From assembly GCA_944989445.1 (NCBI GenBank), contig CALYLW010000059.1, positions 434,001-498,000 of the forward strand: a DNA stretch of 64,000 bases, in the 5' to 3' direction. Below the pieces are notes generated by a model. That model was not told the DNA's origin. It made no database searches and saw only the letters and a list, made by a program, of their open reading frames with translations. A program made the translations under genes and the position numbers. This DNA comes from Ampullaceana balthica (Eukaryota; Mollusca; Gastropoda; Lymnaeidae). Below are positions 53,906 to 64,000 of this stretch, piece after piece. Within the stretch, counting starts at the first letter, position 1; every line of letters begins with the position of its first letter.

Positions 53906-55050
53906 TTTGTTACATTAGTGTTGAATTTACTTGTTTTTATTTAAAACCAACACAACATGTAGAAAAAGAATGTCGTGTTCAAATCTAAAAAAACAGATAA
54001 GACATGTGAGTTTAGAAACAACAGATTTCGGATCATGGGTTCTTTGAAAGAAATCATACGGCTATCATGTCAGTTGCAGGTTACTAAACACTTGCCGGGT
54101 CTTAAATTGTGTAAGACAGACCATTGAAATTATAAATTTTCCCGGTTGTGGCACTTGACAAGATATTCTTGTTCTTGTATTTTAATTTTTTTTTAAATTG
54201 ATTTTAAATTATGCGCGAAACCATTTTTCACTTTGAATTAAGTATCAAAACAATTTCTGGCGCAAGACTTTCACAATGCCTTCGGCCTTCCTCAAAGACG
54301 ATCGCTCTCGCCAAATGTTATCTTTTAAAATAAAATCTTTCCTTTCATAAATAATATCAGCTCATTAAAATATACACATACGTGTAAATTGGATAAACTG
54401 ATGATTGCATTTTTTTAATATTTAAATTCAGAAATTTGACAAGTTCCCGTTTCAATTCGAAATCTCACGCTGAGGTTTGAGAAAGCAGCAGGCGTCTGCT
54501 TACAGTTTACACGTTTTCATTCGTGACCACTATTTGGGAATCAGTGCTATGTTATGTCTAAAACTCTCGTATGGTCTCACGAAACGGTATTCATTTTGTA
54601 AATTCATTTGATTAATAAACAGGTAAATTTGTTTAAGGGTTGAAATTTAGAGAAAACTTACAGTAAACTAATATATGAAATAAACAAACATGAAATAAGT
54701 AAATACAAGAAATAAAATAATTAAATAAATTTAAAAAAAACATATTAAACAAACCAATATGAAATAAACAAATATTTGAATGTACGCAACGAAAATATGC
54801 TGCAATTTTATTTTTATGATTTTGTTACATGATTTCCAGGTTGTTTTTTTTATTTTGACTTAAGACATGAGACTTTTCAAAACAAACGACTCAACAGCAT
54901 ATCATGCTCAGATTTGTGTTTGTTGTTCAACAGTTCCATTCATCTTAGTTATCACCACAATCATTTGTGTTGTTGCAGCGAGCTGTCAATGTTTCACATT
55001 TCTGGATACCTGCACATATAAAGAGACCAGAAGGACAGGTGTCTTGAATG
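53906..55050. other. No gene seen
   Basis: AT-rich. AATAAA/AAACAA-rich low-complexity sequence at 54660-54780. An open stretch at 54867-55055 has a hydrophobic segment (VPFILVITTIICVVAASC) but no splice context or homology I can name. Confidence 0.4.
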
Positions 55051-55059
55051 TGTAGCAGA

Positions 55060-55421
55060 TATTTAGTGTTATTAGCTGACATGTCAAATGTGCCGGCAAC
55101 ACAGTACATACATCATAAAGTGACACATCTCTGTGTATACGCAACTTCATGTTTATGCAAAATCATATGACGCATATATATGTGCAGGCAACATCATAAA
55201 ACTTCATACCTCTATGTACACGCTTAAAATGACGGATCTGTGTATACAGACAAGACCGCTCATTTACTCATCTCTACATATAACAGTATAACACAGCATA
55301 AATATTTAAAAGCAGCATCATATAATGACACGCCTCTATGTCAAAGTACAATCATAAATTGCCATATCTCAAAGTATGTGTATATAAATGAAACATCTGT
55401 ATATCACCTCTTATGATGACC
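55060..55421. repeat. Degenerate edge of the 30 bp minisatellite
   Basis: Repeated CACATCTCTRTGTATAC-like and TGACRCATCTSTATGT-like motifs at irregular spacing. They resemble the regular array at 59325-60020, from which the segment is separated by the hAT insertion. Confidence 0.5.
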
Positions 55422-55675
55422 CATCTGTACAGTGGCGTAGCTAGGGTCATGTGCGCCCGGGGACAAGACACAAAATCTGCGCCCCTTGTCGGACCGAAGG
55501 ATTCTGGGGGTTACTGAGCCCCCAAGAAAAAATTGAAATTTTACGGTTTATATGGTTTATTTTCGAAGCTTCTGGTATTTTAATGAAATAGAATACAGAC
55601 TAATAATTCTCTATATGATTGTAAACAATTTATTTGAAAAAAAAATACTCTACTAATTGTACAATTAGACAAGGT

Positions 55676-57442
55676 CTACAAAACAATTACTCTCCTTGAT
55701 TTGAATGTTGCAAACTCGTCAATCACGTTGTCAAAATTAATATTCTCAAGGGTTTCTCTTTCGATGCTAAAGAGTGCAAGATCACTCAGACGATCTTGTC
55801 CCATTGAAGCACGGAAATAAGAGAAAATAAGCTTCAGTTTGCTGAAGGATCGCTCACCGCTTTCAGATGAAACAGCAATTGTTATAAGTATTTGAAGTAA
55901 AATGCACAGATTCGGAAACACGTCATCTCCATATGAAACAATAAAACCAAGAAGACCCAAAGGAGTTTCTGATAGAACTTCAGTCCGGGTACTGAGTAGC
56001 ATTTTTCAGTCTCTGATTTCTGTGCACAATTCGTGACCATTGACGTCAGTGTCGTATAAATTAGCAAAATCTAAGCAATTTTAACGAAGTGTATCGACTT
56101 TTGTCTCAGCAAGAAGAGTTTTGACGTCTAGTAAAAATCCAAATTCGTTGTTTAGATATTTTAGACGTAAAAACCGGATTGATATCTTTAAGTTGGAGTC
56201 TATCAATTACGGTGCTCATATCACGTGCAATCTATTCTTCTGCAGAAAGTCCTGCATCTCTTGTTAATTCTCCAGGCATCCTCAGATGTCGTCTAATCCT
56301 TCTGTCAACCTCGATTCCGCAAATTGTGCATCTTCCTTTCCATTGTCTACCACAACCTGGCTCAAATTATCACGAATGTTGACAATTTCTTGCTCAAGCG
56401 ATTCAAGATTAGATGCTGCTTCCTTGAAATTCACAGTAGGATTCTATAACCGTTTCTGGACACGATCAATTTTCCCAAGTATGATGTTCCAGAAATTTAA
56501 CAAAACTAGGAATTTAAAGTTTAATATACCTGCCAGCAAAGTTTCTGCATCACTTCTGGTGTCAGGCGTCATATTTGTATGTTCTGATAATTTTTCCAAC
56601 AGCCCTACCAGTTCATCTAGTCCTTCAGAAATTGCTTTAACAGCTTCTGATCATGCACTCCAGCTTGTTTCAGACTCCCTCTTCATTGCGATTGGCACAA
56701 CTCTTTTTAATTTTTTCCCAACGAGTTATTGAACGAGAGAAACAAAAATTTATACTTTTAACTGTTCCAAACGTGATAACAACTAGATCCTGTTTAGCTG
56801 AGTGTACTCCTGCTAAGTTTAAGCTGTGATTGTCAAAGTTGAAGAACAATGCTTTGTGATTTCTGGCACATATTCGCTGTTGAAGGCCGGATATATGCCC
56901 TGTCATTACAGCAGCATTGTCATAACATTGTGACCGATAGTCGACTGGAGGTATGTTATTAGATTCCAGTTTATCTACGATAACTCTTTCAAGGCTTGCT
57001 GCGTCTTTGGAATGTATCTGTATAAAACCTAAAAATTGTTTGATGTTTTTTTTTAGTTTAAAAATCCGCATCCACAAATATGATGACTTGAGAATGTTGC
57101 TCCCGGTGTCCTAGATCGGGTGTTGAGTTAAGTAAGATACTTTAGTACTTGCTTTTTTGTGATTTCACTAAACAGCTGATTCCTTGCAGTCGATGAAAGT
57201 AGGTGGATAAATTCATTCTGGATTTCCGGTGATAAATAAGATACTGAACCTTGATTTTCTCGGGCATGTTGTAGGTGTTTTTCTAACAGTGGAGCACACT
57301 GATCAAGTTTGATCACAGAGAGAAAGAAAAGAGAGGCGATGTCTGGTGTTTCATATAAAAGGAATCCAACTTGCTTTGACACACCGACACAAGCCTGTGA
57401 GAGGAGAGACTTTCCCTCCATCCCCCACTTTACTCCCTCCAC
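55676..57442 (-). pseudogene. DUF4371-type hAT transposase, decayed
   Basis: From the N-terminal side: YETPDIASLFFLSVIK, KHLQHARENQGSVSYLSPEI, QNEFIHLLSSTARNQLFSEI (57442-57128). Then FIQIHSKDAASLERVIVDKL, DYRSQCYDNAAVMTGHISGL and FFNFDNHSLNLAGVHSAKQD (57077-56670). Then the dimerisation region FPNLCILLQILITIAVSSES, GERSFSKLKLIFSYFRASM and LSDLALFSIE (56002-55676). The segments are in different frames with stops between, so the gene is inactive although the transposon ends are well kept. Confidence 0.85.
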
Positions 57443-57530
57443 AGTGGGGTGGGGGACGTAAGATTTTTCTTTTTAAAAAGAGTCACAGCATGCAGCAAAG
57501 GGACGCGAATTAACCATTCTGTAAGCCAGT

Positions 57531-58846
57531 GGTTCTCAACCTTTTGAGATTCAAGGACCACTTGAAAAATGTGTGTCTTAGCTACGGACCACTACTAAAA
57601 ATTGTGCTACTTCCGAGCTGGAAAGTTAAATATAATTATACTGTGTATATCTTATCTGTTGCACACGCTCCTTCTATACAGAAGATTATTGCTAGCTATA
57701 AGTAATATACATGTTAGTTAGTAAAACTATACTAATATGCTACGTTTTGCGTGCTCCTAAAACAATATTGTAATGGCTTTCTTTTGTAAAGAACAAATGT
57801 CATTTATATTAGTCTCATAGCCTTCTTATTTAATTCTACTTGCTAACTATAAAAAAAACATTTAAGTCATAAACAGTAGTTTTGTATTAAAAAGACTGCT
57901 ATATTAGTTTATTTAGTAAGAACGATGCTTTGTTTTTATTGTAAACAATGCAGACAATCCCCTTTCACAAAGTTACAAAGGGTAAAAGTATTTTAAAAGC
58001 TATCTGACACAGTTCGGAGTACTCCAAAATTTCATTAAGCCCACTTTCTGATGCAACATATTCAAAGTGGTATCGCTAGTCAGTTCAATGAATTGGTTTA
58101 ATTACGATGTTGGTAATTTTATTTGATTAGACAATGTGTGCGAGATTAGGACTGGAAACCCACGAAAAACCCCTGAATGTTAAAAATCACCTAAGTAGAA
58201 TTAAAATTGGCCCTGCATTGATCGAATATGACCAGAAATCAAATTTGTAAACAGTTGTTTATTTATTTCAACATTTTCTGGTTTCTCGGTGATTTCGTAT
58301 AATTGATCAACCATCTCAAAGTTACCTTGAAATAATCTGCTTTTCCAGAGATCAAGCTTTTTCGTAAAAGCAGACACTTTGTCACTGAGAGTAATATATT
58401 GTGTCTGCTTTCCTTGCCGAGTTGAATTAAGTTTATTGAGTTCTTCAAAAGTTTCAGCCAAATAAGCCATAACAACAACAGATTAGTTATGGTTCAAATG
58501 ATCAACAAGCTTTGATTTTTTTCTACAAGAAACTCTCTTACGTCATCACGTAATTGAAACAGTCTTATACCCTGCGAAATTCAGTACACATCAGTAACTG
58601 TTAATGGTCAAGATTCATATTCGAACATAAAAATCAAAGAAACGAGATTTTAAAAGACGAGCCTTGATAAAATTTAAAAGCTATTTAGGCCAGATCAAAA
58701 ATATATTTTAAGTCTGCGTTACTTCTTTTACTTGTTAGTCTTTCTCGATGAATCATACAGTGCGTAAATTTAATGCTTTGCTCGCGGACCACCAGACACA
58801 TCTTCGCGGACCACTAGTGGTACACGGACCACAGGTTGAGAACCGC
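57531..58846 (-). mobile_element. hAT (Buster/FAM200-like) nested in the hAT
   Basis: Ends CAGTGGTTCTCAACCTTT and, inverted, CAGCGGTTCTCAACCTGTGG. Flanks CTGTAAGC and CTTTAAAC match 6 of 8. It inserted upstream of the transposase start of the outer element. Confidence 0.8.
58201..58490 (-). pseudogene. hAT transposase fragment (ZBED5/FAM200-like)
   Basis: AYLAETFEELNKLNSTRQGK followed by TQYITLSDKVSAFTKKLDLW matches the region of Buster-type transposases where YLADIFEKLN-LN-LQG precedes a DK-AF-KKL-LW stretch. The equivalent in the element at 43484 is YLADIFTILNELNTSLQG. Flanking frames are broken. Confidence 0.7.
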
Positions 58847-59324
58847 TGCTTTAAACCACACCTTTTTCTTGTCTTGGTCATTTTGGTGGCTTTTAGTGTC
58901 GTCTCTGTTCTATTAATAGAATCACCTTTGTCTCTTACTGCTCCCCTACTCTCACTCCCAGCAACTCACAGTTTTTTTTATTTAAATCGCCATCAGCAAT
59001 CCTACATTGTGGATGTGTCATTTATTTATAAGTAGAATGGCGCCCCTTAACGCTCAATGGGGGCGCCAAAATCATGCTTGGCAACTGATTTGTAATGAAG
59101 ATATTTTCGGAGCTCCAAAATTCAATCTTGCAAACGTATTTGGGATACATTAGTTTACATCAAAAGAAAATTAAATAATGACTTTTAATACTCATTTTGG
59201 CACCCCCTAACGTGGCGCCCGGGGACATATGTCCCCCCCCTGCACCCCGCTCGCTACGCCACTGCATCTGTATGAATTTCGTTCAATGACACCTCTCGAT
59301 GCATGTGAGTAAAATAAAATGTAT

Positions 59325-60020
59325 CTATGAACAGGCCTATGATATCACATCTCTATATGTACAAGCCTATAATGTCACATATCTCTATGTACTGGTCTAT
59401 GATGTCAAATCTCTCTATGTACTGGCCTATGATGTCACAGCTCTCTATGTACTCACCTATGATGTCACATCTCTCTATGTACTGGCCTATGATGTCACAT
59501 CTCTCTATGTACTGACCTATAATGTCACATATCTCTATGTACTGGCCTATGATGTCACAGCTCTCTATGTACCTACCGATAATGTCACATCTCTCTATGT
59601 ACTGGTCTATGATGTCAAATCTCTCTATGTACTGGCCTATGATGTCACAGCTCTGTATGTACTGTCCTATAACGTCACATCTCTCTATGTACTGGCCTAT
59701 GATGTCACAGCTCTCTATGTACTGACCTATAATGTCACATATCTCTATGTACTGGTCTATGATGTCACAGCTCTCTATGTACTGTCCTATAACGTCACAT
59801 CTCTCTATGTACTGGCCTATGATGTCACAGCTCTCTATGTACTGACCTATAATGTCACATCTCTCTATGTACTGGCCTATGATGTCACAGCTCTCTATGT
59901 ACTGACCTATATATATATATAATGTCACATCTATCTACTCACTGGCCTATGATGTCACATCTCTATATGTATAAACCTATAATGTCACATATCTATGTAC
60001 TGGCCTATGATGTCACACCC
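59325..60020. repeat. 30 bp minisatellite with higher-order structure
   Basis: About 23 units of CTATGATGTCACATCTCTCT plus ATGTACTGGC. The array keeps exact 30 bp register from about 59340 to 59910. Larger units recur: 59641-59760 repeats at 59761-59880 (120 bp), and a stretch near 59380 recurs 210 bp later. Because the unit contains no stop in several frames, long open frames exist on both strands (59299-59922 plus; 59928-59353 minus). They are products of the repeat rather than evidence of genes. An (AT)n burst interrupts the array at 59911-59922. Confidence 0.92.
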
Positions 60021-60089
60021 TTATCTTCCGACCACTGCGAATAATTATAAATAAAAAAGATTTCAACTTAGTCACGTTTAAAGTTTCCC

Positions 60090-60355
60090 TCCACCTAACG
60101 GGTGTACGCCAACAAACCCTGTACACAGCCAGAAAAAACTTTTACACGACCCTAAAAAAAAGATAACCCTTTTTTCAGACCATGATGATCTATGGGCGAC
60201 AAGTGAAGTAGCGTTCACAAGTTTCTTGAGCCACGGCTTACGAGCAAGGGATCGTGTGGCTAGCACAATGCCCAGCTTTGGGGGACCTGGCCAGCAACGA
60301 GGCTCGAACCCGTGACTCTCTATAGCCTCGGTACGACAGCCCTAACATGCATTGT
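60090..60355 (-). mobile_element. SINE-like element with tRNA-type box B
   Basis: On the minus strand, GGCTATAGAGAGTCACGGGT then TCGAGCCTCG gives a box B-like GGGTTCGAGCC preceded by a diverged tRNA-like half; a ~200 bp body follows. No clear target duplication or tail boundary. Confidence 0.5.
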
Positions 60356-60393
60356 AACTGACACTTGATGTTTTGTGGCTATATTGCGATACC

Positions 60394-60708
60394 ATGAACG
60401 CCGAGGTGAGTGTAACAACGCCCTTGTACGAAAACACGCCTACTTTCGTTTCCCCGGATTTTCTTTTATACACACGGATCAATGCCACTGCCAACTCAAC
60501 CTTCCCTCCCCCTCTAATACCACTATATACTTATGAACATTCATTTTATGATCACTTACTGCATAACGATGTCTCATACGAATTATCGGCACAGTCCTGT
60601 GGACCATCAAAGACCACGTCATGTGGCACGCATTGTCGAGACGAGCGGCACCTGAACAGGCTGGCCCCTACAAGCAGCCGAGACAGAAGGTTGGCATTTG
60701 GATAGTTT
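60394..60708 (+). CDS. Unassigned open stretch, possible N-terminal exon
   Basis: ATG at 60394, 103 codons, starting MNAEVSVTTPLYENTPTFVS and containing NAT and NST glycosylation sequons and several cysteines. It is less AT-rich than its surroundings. No domain, signal peptide or splice donor stands out; it could be a receptor N-terminus or chance. Confidence 0.2.
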
Positions 60709-60709
60709 C

Positions 60710-62340
60710 CAAACGGAAATTATTGGTTCTAACATTACGGTTCTTGAAATTAAGGTCTTTTTTTATTGACACAAAGCGACGTGTATTAACGATAACATTT
60801 TAAAAGTGTATAGAGCTAAACAAACCTTAATTAACCATTAAACAATAAAAAAAAATGTTTAGTGCTATATGAACTTAGAAGTTAATTTCAATGAAAACAA
60901 ATTGAAAATTCCAATTAAAAAAGAGTGAATAAGTACCGAAAGCCCCTTCCCCCACCCCCCCCCCAACCTCACCTCCCACTCACCAATCTCCATATTTTTC
61001 TTTTAAATTTCCTAGAAAATCTTACGTGACATTCCCCATGTTTTCTATTATAATCTGGCCTGGTTCAAACGAAACATCATTTATAAATAACTCCACAGAC
61101 TAAATCATTAAATTTTCTTTTATCTTCAACTATCAAAAAGTTTTTATTTGGTGTTTCTTCTATTAAATTACATCGCCATAATGACCCAGATAGTCCGAGA
61201 TTACTAATTCAACATGATTGCTACAGATTAAAGATCTCGGTTGTAGCCAAATAATGCAGTCCAAGACAATAGCCAAAAGATTTAGCGCCAGATTACACAG
61301 CTCAAGATTAAAACCCATGTTTACTGCCCAAGATGAAAACCAATTATTTAAATCCCGGATTATAACCAAGCTTGCAACAGGAGATAACTGCCAACGGTTA
61401 AAACATAAAGTGAAAGCCATGCTTCACTGCCCTTAATTACAGCCTATGATTAGAATTCCAGAATACAATCCGATATTTCATACGTATATAACAGTCGAAA
61501 ATTTACAGACTATTTTGTGCAACCTCTGGCAACATCCCGTGATTACTGCCCAATTCAGTTTCGAATAAAGCTTTTAATTTTTGTAATTTTTATTAATGAC
61601 GCGAAAAAAAATGTTTATATTATCCGTTGTTATCGAAAATTCAAATTTTTTATTATTTTGTTTCAACCAGTGATGTCCAAAGTCCGGCCATCGGGCCAAA
61701 TGCGGCCTGACTTTAAATTTGAACTGTCCCGTGGGCTCATCTTAACTAATTAATTGACTCGTTTTTTTTCTGTAACTATGGCATTAAATTTATAATAAAA
61801 TCAACATTTATGTGATATATTTTAGTGCAAATTACGATGTCGTTAAATAATGCCAAGAATCAATAATGTTTTATTGTTCATCAATGACGATTTTATTTAC
61901 AAAAGCCTACTCAGTTCTATGCTATTTCTGTACGAAATTGGATAGCGTCCAATTGCAAAATCATTTACGAGAAATTGTTTCTTTTTGAGATTCCTGTACA
62001 CTTACAATTTTGAGACAGTTTTTACATCCGAATTTTCAACACAACATTTTTGGCAATAGCTAATTAATTATTTTAAGTTACGTATTATAAAGAAATATAT
62101 TAATTCTTTAACTTCGCCATTATACACAATTTTTAGTAATTTATGATGGAAAACGATATTCATTACGTCTCGACTATAAAAATCCAGTAATTGAGTTTTA
62201 ACGTAAGTCGTTTTTTAATTATCTTAATCCGCCTCACCTCAACATAATTTTATTTCATAGAATACGGCACTTATTCACAAAATACAAAATACACAAACGA
62301 ATTGTGCAATTAAAACAATAAATTTGAGCTTTATTTTAAA
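60710..62340. repeat. AT-rich DNA with a degenerate GATTA-type repeat
   Basis: Between 61165 and 61480 variants of GATTACAGCCCAA / GATTAAAACCC recur every ~20-25 bp, a decayed minisatellite. The rest shows no supported gene. Confidence 0.4.
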
Positions 62341-64000
62341 CTAAAACGACAATAGACGTTTCGGCTAATGCCTTCATCAGTACAATAACATAAAATAGGT
62401 ACTTACATATATTTAAATTCTTTAAACATATTATATCATAAAATAATTTATTATATTCCCGTAAAATAAAATGAAAGGAAAAACAAAAACAAACAAGGAC
62501 ACAGGATGTAGGGAAAAGAAGGAAGTATCTAAAGTTAGAGTTAAAACCACAACGGGAAAAAGATTCTGCAGTTAGGTAAAATTGTGAATTTGGTTAATTC
62601 AATATGGAGCCAACGTACCAAATCGTTTTATAAGTCTATTGTCCATGTGGATCCTATCATGGGTATTGTTTGCATATAAAATACCAGTAACTGCAACATC
62701 TGAAATACCGTCATGGTCAACACTGTTAAAATGTTTAGATACAGGATATTGAACCTGTTTATTTATATTATACAGGTGTTTTCGAAACCGATCTCAAGGA
62801 CGACGACCTGTCTCACCCACGTAAATTTTATTACACCTCTTGCAAAGAATTGCATAAATCACGTTGCGACTTGTGCAAGTGAATTCTTCTTTTATTATGA
62901 AGTTTTCAAGAGGGAAAGAAACTTGGTTAATTTCAATCACATATGAACAAGTATTGCAACGGTTACGGTTGCAACCTTTTGTTCCAATATGTGCTTTCAT
63001 TGTGGGAAGGTGACTTCTTACAAGTATATCTATCAGGCTTCTATCTCTCCGGAAAGCAAAAAGAGGAGGTTTTTGAAGACCTGCTGAGTTAGAGGGTCAG
63101 CCATGAGGATTGGTCGGTTTTTGAGAATCACCTGGCGGGTTATAAAATTATGGGGATGAAAAGTTAAAATAAATTTGGATCGATCACATTGATCAGAAAC
63201 AGATGATGTAAATGTGTCCTGCCTGATAATGCCTTTAATTCGTTTGACAGCGGATATTAAAAATGTTTCCGGGTATGACTTCCTTCGAAAAAAATCCAGC
63301 ATTTCATTACTTTTCTCCAAAAAGTCTGCTTCATCACTGCAAAGTCTTTTAAGTCTCAATAATTGTGAAAATGGAATAGCGTTCTTACAAGATTAAGGAT
63401 GGGACGATGTGTACAAAAGGAAACTATGGCTGTCTGTAGACTTGTAAAATATTGATGTTGATATTTTGTTTTCTTTTAATTTAATTTGTATGTCCAAAAA
63501 ATTGACAGCACTCCTATGGATGGTTGAAGTAAATTTGATTGAAGAATGGAAATTACCAACAAAGTCAATGAAACTTTGCAATTGTTACATGTCCATTTTT
63601 GTTATTCCTATACAATCGTCAATGTATCTCCTGTAGTACTCTGGAGTGATACCTTTGTAATTTTCACTCCATAGGTGTTCAAAATGGCCCATAAATAAGC
63701 ATGCGTAACTTGGTCCCATCTTCGTTCCCATAGCAACTCCACTAATTTGATTAAAAAAACTGCCCGTTGAACTCAAACGAGTTTAAATTAAGAACCAGCT
63801 CAGTCAATCGTAGTAAGGCACTTACGGGGATCTTGAGATTCGCCTTCTTGTTAAGAAAAAATGAGATTGCAGAGAGGCCATCAGCATGAGGAATTGACGT
63901 GTACAATGAAGAAACGTCCATTGTAAATAGTATATGATCCTAATTATGTAAAGCCAAGTAATCCAGACATTTTATCATATGGCTAGTGTCTAGTGTCTAG
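62340..64000 (-). pseudogene. Penelope-like element, second family, decayed (runs off the window)
   Basis: Minus-strand segments in order: SSLYTSIPHADG (near 63900), LNSFEFNGQFF, NQISGVAMGTKMGPSYACLF, catalytic YIDDCIG (~63600), SAVNFLDIQI, STDSHSFLLY, RLKRLCSDEADFLEKSNEML (63359), then KAHIGTKGCNRNRCNTCSYV and IYVGETGRRP (63000-62794). A diverged GIY-YIG end reaches about 62600. Stops and frameshifts at ~63750, 63583, 63390, 63030 and 62794 make it inactive. RT core and endonuclease resemble the intact element at 36874-39726 but are a separate family; the fragment at 42210 belongs here. The 5' part lies beyond the window. Confidence 0.88.
62345..62390 (-). ncRNA. Hammerhead ribozyme core of Penelope-like element
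   Basis: Minus strand: CTGATGA (62380-62374), a stem II hairpin AGGC-ATTA-GCC, then GAAACGTC (62362-62355). This gives the complete conserved core (CUGAUGA, stem II, GAAA, GUC cleavage triplet). ACGT is self-complementary, as in the short-stem-III dimeric hammerheads known from Penelope-like elements. Stem I is short (A-U, U-A, G-U, then an internal loop). It lies past the end of the reading frame, in the pseudo-LTR region. Confidence 0.75.

Larger units (their letters stand above)
55430..59264 (-). mobile_element. hAT transposon (ZMYM1/DUF4371 type) with perfect target duplication
   Basis: Ends are CAGTGGCGTAGC and, inverted, GCTACGCCACTG. The 8 bp CATCTGTA is present on both sides (55422-55429 and 59265-59272). 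G/C-rich subterminal runs lie at both ends. It holds a decayed minus-strand transposase and a second hAT (57531-58846). Confidence 0.9.

Noticed and set aside
59299..59922. 207-codon open frame on the plus strand (and 191 on the minus strand)
   Set aside because: Both are produced by a stop-free 30 bp repeat unit; no non-repetitive coding sequence, splice context or domain supports a gene.
59325..60020. CRISPR-like regular repeat
   Set aside because: There are no unique spacers; it is a contiguous eukaryotic minisatellite.

Overview
This is a stretch of an AT-rich animal nuclear genome: intron-bearing genes, no operons, many transposable elements. It is probably from a mollusc, most likely a gastropod. 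That assignment is an inference from the mix of Penelope-like elements, a C-type lectin combined with farnesoic-acid-O-methyltransferase-like (FAMeT) and IgGFc-binding-like domains, and a Met-like receptor kinase. No taxonomic marker is present.

Two host genes stand out. (1) 18242-36075 (+) is a 15-exon receptor tyrosine kinase of the MET/RON type. The exon chain I worked out sums to 2793 nt with consistent splice phases (930 residues). It encodes a signal peptide, IPT/TIG-type ectodomain, one membrane span, a kinase domain and a tyrosine-containing tail. The catalytic HRD aspartate reads as tyrosine (HRYLAARN, codon 33211-33213) while the other core kinase residues are kept, so it looks like a pseudokinase. 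I found no Sema domain. A second signal-peptide exon at 4532-4654 could be an alternative first exon or belong to another gene. (2) 49530-52414 (+) is a membrane-anchored lectin-like gene: signal peptide, CTLD, a second CTLD split by a FAMeT domain, an IgGFc-binding-like region and a C-terminal membrane span. A ~220 bp Penelope-like fragment lies between its two open segments, inside a possible in-frame 248 nt intron.

Layout: 1-4530 solo LTR, possible minus-strand exons and empty AT-rich DNA. 5345-8520 a repeat dimer, a frameshifted FEN1/PIN-like nuclease plus CXC-domain gene (probably mobile) and a ~165 bp satellite. 8560-13340 and 18455-20940 copies of an inverted-terminus repeat family and older duplicated blocks. 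15456-15690 a tRNA-derived SINE inside a satellite unit. 16116-17216 remnants of a ZMYM1/DUF4371-type hAT. 18242-36075 the kinase gene, whose introns hold a hAT-like element, two solo LTRs and a twin-primed RTE-like LINE. 36634-40723 a young, apparently intact Penelope-like element in tandem with a truncated copy. 42210-46720 another Penelope fragment and a three-level transposon nest. 49530-52566 the lectin. 55430-59264 a hAT with a perfect 8 bp target duplication, carrying another hAT and itself sitting in a 30 bp minisatellite. 60090-60355 a SINE-like element. 62340-64000 a decayed Penelope-like element with a canonical hammerhead ribozyme core.

The sequence gives no evidence that the two host genes act in one pathway. 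The kinase would act at the plasma membrane as a ligand-binding, probably non-catalytic receptor. The lectin is built like a cell-surface recognition receptor.
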